Below are positions 15,618-21,513 of a stretch of 21,513 nucleotides of DNA, one piece after another. The notes under the pieces were generated by a model. The model was given only the letters and a program-made list of their open reading frames with translations, was not told the DNA's origin and did no database searches. Source of the DNA: JARRQB01 sp965368585 (lineage in GTDB: Bacteria; Pseudomonadota; Gammaproteobacteria; Chromatiales; Chromatiaceae); the NCBI GenBank assembly GCA_965368585.1, contig CBDUNM010000083.1:1-21513 (forward strand), read 5' to 3'. The stretch's first letter is position 1. Every line of letters begins with the position of its first letter. Both the position numbers and the translations under genes were made by a program.

Positions 15618-16007
15618 GCTATTCTCGGTTTAATGAAAGTTTTGCCAATGATAGCAGTTGCCCAGCAGAGCCGGGTCCCCCCGGCACTGCTGGGCAGGCA
15701 TTAGCGATTTGACAGTTCCAGCAATCTCACAGTAGCTCCCAAGCCGGGTAGCCTGATTCGCTGCCAAATAGGCCAAACTTGGGCGTATGGTGCAACAATT
15801 GGAACGAGTATTTTCAAGCCGCTTCACGGTAGTGGAAATTGAGCGTCCCGCCAAGGCGTTCGCGACATTTTACGGGATCATTGGTTGAGTGGGACATGGC
15901 AGATGGTTCCAGCAATCGATTACCCACACCTTGGTGGTTTCGTTCGCTATATGTGAATCGAATTTTCTAAGTGCTCGACGAAGAGATGCTTCGCCTAACA
16001 AGATCAT
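15618..16007. other. Intergenic region with a strong hairpin upstream of the antiporter
   Basis: No gene was recognised. The main feature is the long hairpin at 15660-15695, listed separately. Minus-strand frames here are short and unlike known proteins. The stretch 15890-16007 leads in frame into the IS3 relic but does not itself match a transposase. Confidence 0.5.
15660..15695. repeat. Long near-perfect hairpin in the leader of the Kef-type antiporter gene
   Basis: GCCCAGCAG (15660-15668) pairs with CTGCTGGGC (15687-15695). After one A-A mismatch, GCCGGG (15670-15675) pairs with CCCGGC (15680-15685) around a TCCC loop. That is 15 base pairs in a 36-base span. There is no T-run on either side, so a simple intrinsic terminator is unlikely. 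It may be an RNA element in the antiporter leader, a REP-like palindrome, or a transposon-end remnant. Confidence 0.6.
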
Positions 16008-16361
16008 TCGGTCAAGACATGCTTCGTTTACGCAACTCCGCTATGAATTGATGGAAGCGGGTGATCGCGTCGGTCGCACGTGCGTTGGCCGCCTGCGGGT
16101 CTGATGGTCCACAGTGATCGCGGCAGTCAATACGCCTCCGATCGTTACCAGAAAACCATCAAGGATCATGGTTTCATTGGTAGCATGAGCCGCAAGGGTA
16201 GTTGCTGGGATAATGGCCCCTCAGAGAGTTTCTTCCACACGCTAAAGACGGAGTTGACCTGTCGTCGGCGCTATCAGACCAGGCAGGACGCTAAGCACGA
16301 GATATTTGAATACATCGAGGTCTTCTTTAATCGCCAACGTCGTCACTCGACTTTCGGTTGA
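16008..16361 (+). pseudogene. IS3-family transposase OrfB with internal deletion
   Basis: Two OrfB pieces adjoin in different frames. The first (about 16008-16095) reads RSRHASFTQLRYELMEAGDR then VGRTCVGRL, matching the HTH_21 region ahead of the rve core. The second (16083-16361) reads PPAGLMVHSDRGSQYAS, MSRKGSCWDNGPSESFFHTL, KTEL and FEYIEVFFNRQRRHSTFG, containing the second Asp and the final Glu region of the DDE core. The central segment with the first catalytic Asp is missing, apparently a deletion of around 100 codons. The frame ends in TGA where relatives continue LGY; a related tail (TPLGYEQENRK) is readable just beyond. OrfA and terminal repeats were not found, so the element cannot move by itself. 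Confidence 0.87.
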
Positions 16362-16682
16362 CAAACGCCATTGGGCTACGAGCAAGAGAATCGAAAAGTC
16401 GCGTGATTTTTGTCCGGAAAAGTCTTGTCGTAGCGGTTCGCCGCGATACGGATTTCGTGGATGATCTCCCGACAGTCAGCGATCACGGCGCGGCACATCC
16501 TGCTGGGGAACCCAATTAGATGGCGGTACGCCTTGAAAATTTGTGTCAGATTGCATCGCGTGATTCTAGGGTGGTCTGTGGTTCATGAACGTTTGTACGA
16601 GAAGTACTTGGCTGGGGGCTGTACGGACGCAAGCCCACATGGAGTGCGGCCGCGGATCACCGGTGGTCGCCTTCCTTCGCTG

Positions 16683-16711
16683 CCGGCCGTCGAGAGCGAA
16701 GCGACGGCCGG
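16683..16711. repeat. 10-bp perfect inverted repeat CCGGCCGTCG / CGACGGCCGG
   Basis: The arms at 16683-16692 and 16702-16711 are separated by 9 bases. No T-run follows. It could be an orphan terminator stem or mobile-element remnant; nothing around it decides this. Confidence 0.45.
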
Positions 16712-16964
16712 AGTTTCCCCGTAGCGATTAGGGCGCACTGTTTTCTCCGGTCGCAAAGGGGCGGAGGAAAACGCTGTTTGTAGTTCCAGAACCACCGCAG
16801 CATCCTCGCCAGTTGTCAACGCTGGCGATAAATGCAGTCCTTCCTGATGCAGCTATGACCTCATCGCGGCTGAGTCCATCCGCAACGAGAGCCAGGGTCG
16901 CTGTTCGCGAAAGTGATCGCGACGAACCGACTGATTGCCCTGTGCACGCTTAGGTGTCGCGGGT

Positions 16965-17096
16965 TCAGCCGCCGCGATCGTCCTGGTCTGCGGGGGCGAG
17001 CGGCACATGCAGGTTCGGCTGGTCCGACAACATATCGACGTATGCCTTGCGGATTTCTGCGGTGGCGAAACAGATGGTCAGATTGCCGTTCACCAC
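16965..17096 (-). CDS. Possible small protein, unrecognised
   Basis: A 43-residue frame from GTG GTG (17096) to TGA (16965-16967) gives NGNLTICFATAEIRKAYVDM followed by LSDQPNLHVPLAP and DQDDRGG. The alternation of a beta-like strand, an amphipathic helix and a charged tail looks protein-like. There is no clear ribosome-binding site, and the frame opens soon after a TAA, so it may be a small gene or the end of a decayed one. I do not recognise the family. Confidence 0.25.
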   Translation of the reverse strand: MVNGNLTICFATAEIRKAYVDMLSDQPNLHVPLAPADQDDRGG

Positions 17097-17615
17097 GCTG
17101 GGATGTCCCGGAATGCTTTAACACGCTGATGTCATCTGGGTAGTCGCCTGCCGCTGATGAGGCGATGCCAATGCGTAGATGCCTGTGCAGGCTGCGTCTC
17201 CATTCCCGAAATGCCGGCGCAAGACTCGGGATACGGCGATGATTGAAGGATCACTCTAGGCGTATGCCAGCGTAATAGCTCATCATAAAAACCGATTAAG
17301 AGAGACGCAGGTGCGCCAGCTAAGCGCCAAGGGAATAGGGTGCGGGTATCGGGCGGCACGGCCCTGTGCCCGTTGTCTCTGTCAGAGCTTGAGGTTCCCG
17401 TCGTGATGCGGAAGGCGCAGGTTCGTCATTGTCGCCAGGTATGTACGCTAGCGCACGGAACTCTTGCAGGATGACGCGTAAAGTACAACTGTTGCGCAAC
17501 GCCTGTCACTTCGCGTCAGGTCGAAATCGCGAGTCGCCGATCCCGTCATACATCTTCTCGTAGGTGCGCGCCTCAAAGCAGATTTTTATCTGGCCCTTAT
17601 TGGGAGTGTGAATAG

Positions 17616-17891
17616 ATGAAATTGAACTTTTCGAACCCGAGCCGCAGTTTCGATGAGAGCAGCAATCGCGTCCGGTTCTGGGGATACGATCGTGCGATCG
17701 AGGTTTCGTTCTTCGTGGAGGTGGAAGCGCTGCGGCGACTGAGGCCGGAATCGGATGTGGCCGAAAAGGGATTTCTGAAGACGTTCGATGAGGTACGGGA
17801 CCGGATTCACGAGGTTGCCGATAAGCTCTATGTTCGCGGTGGTCAGGGTAAAGGTAACTATGCTTATGTGCTGTCAGCGGTGGATTTCTAG
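17616..17891 (+). CDS. DUF1488 family protein
   Basis: A 91-residue soluble protein that follows the DUF1488 pattern over its full length. It opens with LNFSNPSRSFDESSNRVRFW, continues GYDRAIEVSFFVEVEALRRL, and ends with FLKTFDEVRDRIHEVADKLY and a final strand YAYVLSAVDF. Family members are about 80-100 residues, so this appears complete. The molecular role is unknown. A GGGAGTG sequence upstream is a plausible ribosome-binding site for the ATG at 17616. It stands alone: the nearest genes on both sides are pseudogenes, so its retention intact suggests selection, or that it decays more slowly than its neighbours. Confidence 0.85.
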   Translation: MKLNFSNPSRSFDESSNRVRFWGYDRAIEVSFFVEVEALRRLRPESDVAEKGFLKTFDEVRDRIHEVADKLYVRGGQGKGNYAYVLSAVDF

Positions 17892-18024
17892 AGCGCTTGG
17901 TCCATCTGGCGCGGACAGGTTCATACAAGGCATCCGCCGGTGACATGGTGCAATTCGGCAACGCAGCTCGCAGCCTGTTGTCACATCTTTTGTTTTTCTC
18001 AAACGGCGAGTCGATCGCGCATAT

Positions 18025-18930
18025 GCCACTCGGCACCACTTCGGCTGCAGCGTGTTCGAGCATACCGAGGGCGGTGTCCATAGCGAGTTGTGGGTTTATA
18101 TTGCGCGCGATGCGTCCGTCAGGTTTTCCACGCTGGATGCGCATCCAATCCGGCAGGCCACGCCGGTTGTCTGCAAGCGGTTAGGTCGAGTGGGTGCTGG
18201 GCGATTCGCCGCCGGGGTCTGCCATGCATGTCACCACCGAGATTGATTCCTACAGCGGCGCCATCTATGCGCGTAATCTCGACAACGGCGGATTTCCGGA
18301 GCGGGTCGGCTTCTTCGATGTGGACGATGCGCGTCGGACCGTCAGCTGCGACCGCGCTGAGTTCGTCGGCCGCGCTGGCAGTCTGGAGGATCCGGCGGCG
18401 CTGACCCGCACCCATCTGTCCGGGCGGATAGACAGCGGCTGGGGCCCCTACGCCGCGATCCAGTTGGGCTTCGATCTGGCAGACGGGCGGAAGGCGAGAA
18501 CATCGAGCAGTACGCCCGGGACGACGCCTGGTATCGACGGGCCTGGTTCGGACGATGGCACGCCGCTGGGATCGGGAGTAACAGCGAATGGCGTATCGAT
18601 TCGATTGCGCAGAGCTGGGCCGCGCTGTCCGGCGCGGGCGGTGTCGAACGCGTTCGCGTGGCCACGGGCGCGGTGGATGAACATCTGGTTCGCCGTGAGC
18701 ACGCCCTTGTCCGGCTGCTCGATACCCCGTCTGACAAAAAGGACGTGGAACCTGGCTACGTCAAGGGCTACGTGCGGGGTGTGCGCGAGAACGGTGGCAG
18801 TTCACGCATGGCGCTATCTGGGCGGCCATGGCGTTTGCCACATTGGGCGAAAGCAGCCGCGCGTGGGAACCTCACCACCATGATCAATCCGGTCAACCAT
18901 GCGAAATCACGAGAGGCCATCGCCATCTAA
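18025..18930 (+). pseudogene. GH94 / NdvB-type glycosyl hydrolase (cyclic glucan synthase-like), heavily decayed
   Basis: Pieces in three frames follow the order of the GH94 phosphorylase region of NdvB-like proteins. HHFGCSVFEHTEGGVHSELW is in one frame from 18025. After a shift near 18137 comes RPRRLSASG, then TAG at 18182 where relatives have Tyr, then VEWVLGDSPPGSAMHVTTEI and YSGAIYARN...RAEFVGRAGSLEDPAAL. At about 18490 the sequence jumps across several hundred missing codons to YARDDAWYRRAW. DDGTPLGSG lies in a shifted frame. Next come SNSEWRIDSIAQSWAALSGA, HLVRRE and GYVKGYVRGVRENGG, and FTHGAIWAAMAFATLGESSR in another frame. Last is MINPVNHAKSREAIA before TAA at 18928. Intact homologues (up to about 2800 residues) make or modify beta-glucans at the inner membrane. 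Nothing functional remains. Confidence 0.88.
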
Positions 18931-18949
18931 AAGGACGATCTCTATGCGA

Positions 18950-19232
18950 TGGCTGCCGGTTATGAATACGTGGATCGCACAGCGATCGAGTTTCAGGAAT
19001 ACTTGCTTGGCGCGATCCGCCGGCACAGGGCGTGGATCAGGTTCGAGGTCAGATACAGCAGCACCATGATCGCAGCGAACACACTATGGCCGACAAGCCC
19101 GGCGACACCAAGAGGGTGGGGCGGGGGGCGATCAGGAACGATACCACCGCAATGGCTGCCAGCAGGGCCGCGCCATGGATCACACAGTTGGCGATTTCCT
19201 CGCTGAGGCTTTTGCGGACGTTCAGCCATCTG
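18950..19232 (-). pseudogene. Hemolysin III (HlyIII/PAQR-like) membrane protein, N-terminal remnant
   Basis: On the minus strand three consecutive frames give the start of a hemolysin III-like protein. First is VRKSLSEEIANCVIHGAALL followed by AAIAVVSFLI. A shifted frame gives GHSVFAAIMVLLYLTSNLIH then AL. A third gives ADRAKQVFLKLDRCAIHVFI then TG. This matches the family order SL-EE-AN-x-x-THG, (F)SIYG-x-x-LLYL-ST-L-YHAL, and RAK-x-x-x-x-LDH-x-AIYLLIAGTYTP. The match stops abruptly at about 18950, where the opposite-strand GH94 relic ends, so a rearrangement joined the two. At least two frameshifts make it non-functional. Confidence 0.75.
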
Positions 19233-19240
19233 GTGCGCTG

Positions 19241-19354
19241 TTACAAGTTGGCGGATGCACGCCGGACTAATGAAGGTCTGTGGGAACCCTTTCCATGCAG
19301 CGGCAACGATACGCCAATGACGATCAAACCGACAACCCAGTTAATCAGGGGCAT
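19241..19354 (-). pseudogene. Truncated small membrane protein (Thivi_2564-like N-terminus)
   Basis: ATG at 19354 follows GGCGGAGAATCC, a good ribosome-binding site. It encodes MPLINWVVGLIVIGV, which resembles the N-terminal helix of the short Thivi_2564-type membrane proteins. After this the sequence (SLPLHGKGSHRPS...) loses the family's second part and stops at 19241 after 37 residues. I read it as a real start whose 3' end was damaged, next to the hemolysin III relic. It could also be a genuine 37-residue protein. The family call rests on about 15 residues. Confidence 0.35.
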
Positions 19355-19477
19355 TTGGATTCTCCGCCAAGTGTATTGAGCTGCGGGCAGCGGATGATGG
19401 AATGACTCCGACTTGACCTGGTTTTCATTCTCCAACGCCGCAGCATGTGTGCCGTCTGTGCGGTAGGGCAACAGAAG

Positions 19478-19512
19478 AATAGCGACCGACGCGCGTGGAG
19501 CCGGTCGCTATT
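19478..19512 (-). terminator. Intrinsic-type terminator for the YSC84 gene
   Basis: AATAGCGACCG (19478-19488) and CGGTCGCTATT (19502-19512) form an 11-bp perfect stem with a 13-base loop. It begins four bases after the YSC84 stop codon. On the minus strand the stem is followed by the T-rich CTTCTGTTG. Position and stem strength support a terminator, although the T-run is interrupted. Confidence 0.7.
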
Positions 19513-19516
19513 GAGT

Positions 19517-20077
19517 TTATCGATCGATTCGGGAAATTTTCGTTCCCTCAATGGTGAGTGCGGCCATTAAGCCTTGCTGGCTGAAGATAAAGGCATAGGC
19601 GTCATCCTTCAACGCGGATGTCGAAAGATTCTTCGCGACCCCTTCGTCAACCACGACAACGGTTGGGCCGACGCCAATTTCCCAGCCCTTAGTCTCTTCG
19701 ATATATTTAACGGCCTTGTCCGACATCAGGAACACGGCATACCCGTACGATTGGGCGCCGATTTGCAGGCCCCAGGATCCAGTGACTGAATTGTAGTAGT
19801 CGATGACTTTCGAGCGCTTCATCAATACGCCTTCACCGTAGCTGCCGCCGAAAACGAGGCCGGCTTTAACCATATTCGGAAAAACCAGCACGGCCTTGGC
19901 GGTGTGCGACAAGGTCTCAGCAACAGGCTCGGCATTGTAGAGGGTCTGCAAGGCCTGCTGAGAATCCTTATCCAGGTCCTCCGCGGTCGCCGCGCTTGCC
20001 GGATTCATCACACTCGCCGCGACGATGGATACCGTCGTGAGCACGAATGCGAGCAGATTGTTTCGTCTACTGTACAT
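19517..20077 (-). CDS. YSC84/SYLF domain lipid-binding protein, exported
   Basis: A 186-residue protein with an N-terminal signal peptide (MYSRRNNLLAFVLTTVSIVA, cleavage probably after ASA near residue 29). The SYLF/Ysc84 domain follows: ALQTLYNAEPVAETLSHTAK, AVLVFPNMVKAGLVFGGSYG, EGVLMKRS, YYNSVTGSWGLQIGAQSYG, VFLMSDKAVKYIEETKGWEI and VGPTVVVVDEGVAKN. It ends in the conserved AYAFIFSQQGLMAALTIEGT segment. The length is normal for bacterial members, which act in the periplasm or as lipoproteins. Here no lipobox cysteine is seen, so a soluble periplasmic form is likely. The domain binds phosphoinositides in eukaryotes; the bacterial role is not settled but is often linked to envelope stress. 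AAGGAAT upstream is its ribosome-binding site, and a terminator follows directly. Confidence 0.92.
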   Translation of the reverse strand: MYSRRNNLLAFVLTTVSIVAASVMNPASAATAEDLDKDSQQALQTLYNAEPVAETLSHTAKAVLVFPNMVKAGLVFGGSYGEGVLMKRSKVIDYYNSVTGSWGLQIGAQSYGYAVFLMSDKAVKYIEETKGWEIGVGPTVVVVDEGVAKNLSTSALKDDAYAFIFSQQGLMAALTIEGTKISRIDR

Positions 20078-20636
20078 GTCAATATTCCTTCTGTTGGGGG
20101 TATCGTCTGGATGGCGGATGGCGAGCGGCGGAATGCCTAGTCGAGCATCCTGAATTCTGTGATCGGGGCTTAGCTACACATTCAACACGCGCAACAAAAG
20201 CGGTCATCGTCTAAACGAGAACTTTGCAGGACTGCGACTTAAGGCTACTCGTATTGTCAAACCTGGTCTGTACGGTATCGTACACAGCGCCTTGATATTC
20301 TGCGTTCGAGCATGCTGCCAATACGCTCCCGGAAGGTTGCCTAACCGCACGCAGCTTCACGTGTCCTGAGAAAAGGGAAGCCTGTAGTGGTTTTGGGCCG
20401 TCGATGCCAGCGAAGATCTGGCGGAGCGTATCTTGGGTCCTGTTCTGTATGTCAGCCGGCATCTGCCCTGAACACGGTAACTCTCGACCCATGTGAGTGC
20501 GCTATGCGAAGAATGCATTGCATGAGGTGGGTAGTGCGCGGGAGGTATCCTTAGGTGACCGCACCCTGGGACGGTTGGACAGGGTAACCGTCGCGGCATC
20601 ACTGCCTAAGGCGCAAGCATCAGAGAGGGAGACACC
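20078..20636. other. Intergenic region, no supported gene
   Basis: A 93-codon minus-strand frame (20211-20492, MGRELPCSGQMPADIQN...) is the longest. It lacks a ribosome-binding site and matches no family, so I do not call it a gene. GACGGTT (20570-20576) and AACCGTC (20586-20592) form a 7-bp hairpin 45 bases ahead of the DUF1840 start. The region should hold the divergent promoters of the YSC84 and DUF1840 genes, but none was recognised with confidence. Confidence 0.45.
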
Positions 20637-20936
20637 ATGCTGGCAACCTTCTCCCGCCCTGCCTGCGCGGACATCACGATGTTCGGCGACGTGGCGGTCC
20701 ACCTGCTCAAGACGATAGGCCACAGCGGGACGGTGCCCAGCGCGCTTGTTGCCGCCGATTTGCCGGCGCCACTCGAGCGGCTGGAGGCGGCGGTCGCGGC
20801 AGCGGGGGAGTCGTCTGCGCCGGGAGAAGCTTCACAGGCAGAAGACGAAGAGCCGGAGGTCAGTTTGCGTCGCCGCGCCTTGCCGTTGATCGAATTGCTC
20901 AAGGCCGCAGGGCGGCGATGGCCGAGTGCAACGTGA
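20637..20936 (+). CDS. DUF1840 family protein with out-of-frame C-terminus
   Basis: The 99-residue frame starts at ATG 20637 behind a GAGAGGGAGA ribosome-binding site. It follows the DUF1840 pattern: FSRPACADITMFGDVAVHLL, KTIGHSGTVPSAL, an acidic Ala-rich linker, then SLRRRALPLIELLKAAG. Relatives end with a conserved NVMW motif. Here the annotated frame ends RRWPSAT at TGA 20934. The neighbouring frame carries AMAECNVMWDSNR from 20915 and runs to TGA 20972-20974. One base missing near 20910-20914 explains this. The gene is either newly frameshifted or affected by a sequencing error; the intact product would be about 111 residues. The family's function is unknown. Confidence 0.85.
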   Translation: MLATFSRPACADITMFGDVAVHLLKTIGHSGTVPSALVAADLPAPLERLEAAVAAAGESSAPGEASQAEDEEPEVSLRRRALPLIELLKAAGRRWPSAT

Positions 20937-21050
20937 TGTGGGACAGTAATCGGCAACATAACGCCGGCGCTTGACGGCCGACGCGAGGCGCAGACCACTT
21001 ACCTGGGTCATTGGCACGGCCGTTGCGGCGTCGATGATGTGAGGCGCGCT

Positions 21051-21513
21051 CTAACCCAGGACCCGGGCGTAGGTGGCCCTGTCGACGGCATAGCACCCGC
21101 AGGATGCCGCTTCGAGGCCGTTGCGGTCGAGAATCGTGATATCACCGCGGCGATAGCTGATCAATTTGCGGCTCTGCAGGGCGCCGGCGGCCTTGGTGAC
21201 GCCGACGCGGCGCACGCCCAGCATGAAGGCAAGGAATTCGTGGGTGATGTGAAAGTGGTCCGAGTGCGTCCGGTCGTGGGTCATCAGCAGCCAGCGCGCG
21301 AGACGCGCCTCGATCAGATGAAAGTGGGTGCAGGCCGCCGTTTGTGCGATCTGGCTCAGCAGCACGTAGAGATAGCGCTTCATGACGCGTTCCAGTGCGC
21401 GGTTTTGCCCAAGCTCACGGCGAAATGGCGCGGTATTCATGCGCAGCGCCGTTCCTTGGCCCTGCACCAGGGCGTGCAGGGGGGCGACATCTACGCCGAG
21501 GATCAGAGAGACG
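21051..21513 (-). CDS. Crp/Fnr-family transcriptional regulator, C-terminal part (partial at window edge)
   Basis: The frame is open from the right edge (SLILGVDVAPLHALVQGQGT...) to TAG at 21051-21053, giving about 153 residues. The visible part includes the end of the cyclic-nucleotide-binding-like sensor domain, the dimerisation helix (FRRELGQNRALERVMKRYLY), and a winged helix-turn-helix of Crp type. That carries ARLARWLLMTHDR, FHITHEFLAFMLGVRRVGVT, then the wing ISYRRGDITILDRNGLEAAS and the closing CGCYAVDRATYARVLG. No Fnr-type cysteine cluster can be judged because the N-terminus lies outside. It likely binds palindromic operators as a dimer. An internal GTG at 21467 is not the start, because homology extends upstream of it. 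Confidence 0.92.
   Translation of the reverse strand, partial: VSLILGVDVAPLHALVQGQGTALRMNTAPFRRELGQNRALERVMKRYLYVLLSQIAQTAACTHFHLIEARLARWLLMTHDRTHSDHFHITHEFLAFMLGVRRVGVTKAAGALQSRKLISYRRGDITILDRNGLEAASCGCYAVDRATYARVLG

Larger units (their letters stand above)
16362..17615. other. 1.25 kb without a recognised gene
   Basis: Open frames in this stretch have no family resemblance that I can support. It contains an inverted repeat at 16683-16711, an imperfect hairpin around 16740-16772 (GTTTTC with GAAAAC), and a short protein-like minus-strand ORF at 16965-17096, listed separately. Composition and the lack of long clean frames fit old, decayed DNA between an IS3 relic and the DUF1488 gene. Confidence 0.5.

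Noticed and set aside
16461..16724. Plus-strand ORF after the IS3 relic, considered as a group II intron reverse transcriptase tail
   Set aside because: The translation has no RT or maturase motif and no intron domain V was found.
20211..20492. 93-codon minus-strand ORF
   Set aside because: No ribosome-binding site, no recognisable domain and unremarkable composition; not enough to call a gene.
1..21513. tRNA, rRNA or CRISPR array
   Set aside because: No tRNA-like conserved arms, rRNA-like stretches or regularly spaced repeats were seen on reading both strands.

Overview
The window reads like a chromosomal accessory region of a proteobacterium, most likely a gammaproteobacterium. The basis is moderately high GC, families common in Beta- and Gammaproteobacteria (DUF1840, DUF1488, YSC84/SYLF, tandem UspA), and transposase relics of proteobacterial type. 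No rRNA, tRNA, CRISPR array or intact mobile element was seen. The species cannot be named from the sequence.

Left part (1-8000, all plus strand): an ion-homeostasis and stress block. It opens with the C-terminal end of a universal stress protein. A complete P2-type cation ATPase and a CPA2 cation/proton antiporter with an RCK nucleotide-binding domain follow with no gap between them. Next come an MrpE/MnhE-type antiporter subunit and a complete tandem-domain universal stress protein. Beyond this the rest of an Mrp operon has decayed: an MnhF stub, an MnhB-like gene broken by a frameshift and a nonsense codon, and faint traces of further subunits.

Middle (8300-12460, minus strand): a CNNM/DUF21-CBS membrane protein, and a patatin-like hydrolase translationally coupled (ATGA overlap) to a GntP-family permease. 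Between them, at 9599-9845, lies a non-coding element. Its three perfect helices (13, 13 and 8 bp) abut to form a nearly unspaced three-way junction, and smaller hairpins sit in its arms. This is the best candidate in the window for something undescribed: a structured RNA or a structured dispersed repeat.

Right part (12570-19354): largely a gene graveyard around two intact genes, a second CPA2/RCK (Kef-type) antiporter and a DUF1488 protein. Relics recognised by protein motifs are an integrase-type transposase with in-frame stops, a Tn3 transposase fragment, an IS3 OrfB with its middle deleted, a GH94/NdvB-type glycosyl hydrolase with several indels and an internal deletion, a hemolysin III (PAQR-like) remnant on the opposite strand, and a truncated small membrane protein.

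Right end (19478-21513): a secreted YSC84/SYLF protein with its own terminator, a DUF1840 gene whose conserved C-terminus has been shifted out of frame, and the C-terminal part of a Crp/Fnr-family regulator running off the window.

Taken together, the intact genes favour monovalent and divalent cation balance plus stress response (ATPase, two CPA2 antiporters, MnhE, USP, CNNM). The broken genes show past insertion and ongoing reductive decay. All functional assignments rest on motif recognition by eye; no database search was run.
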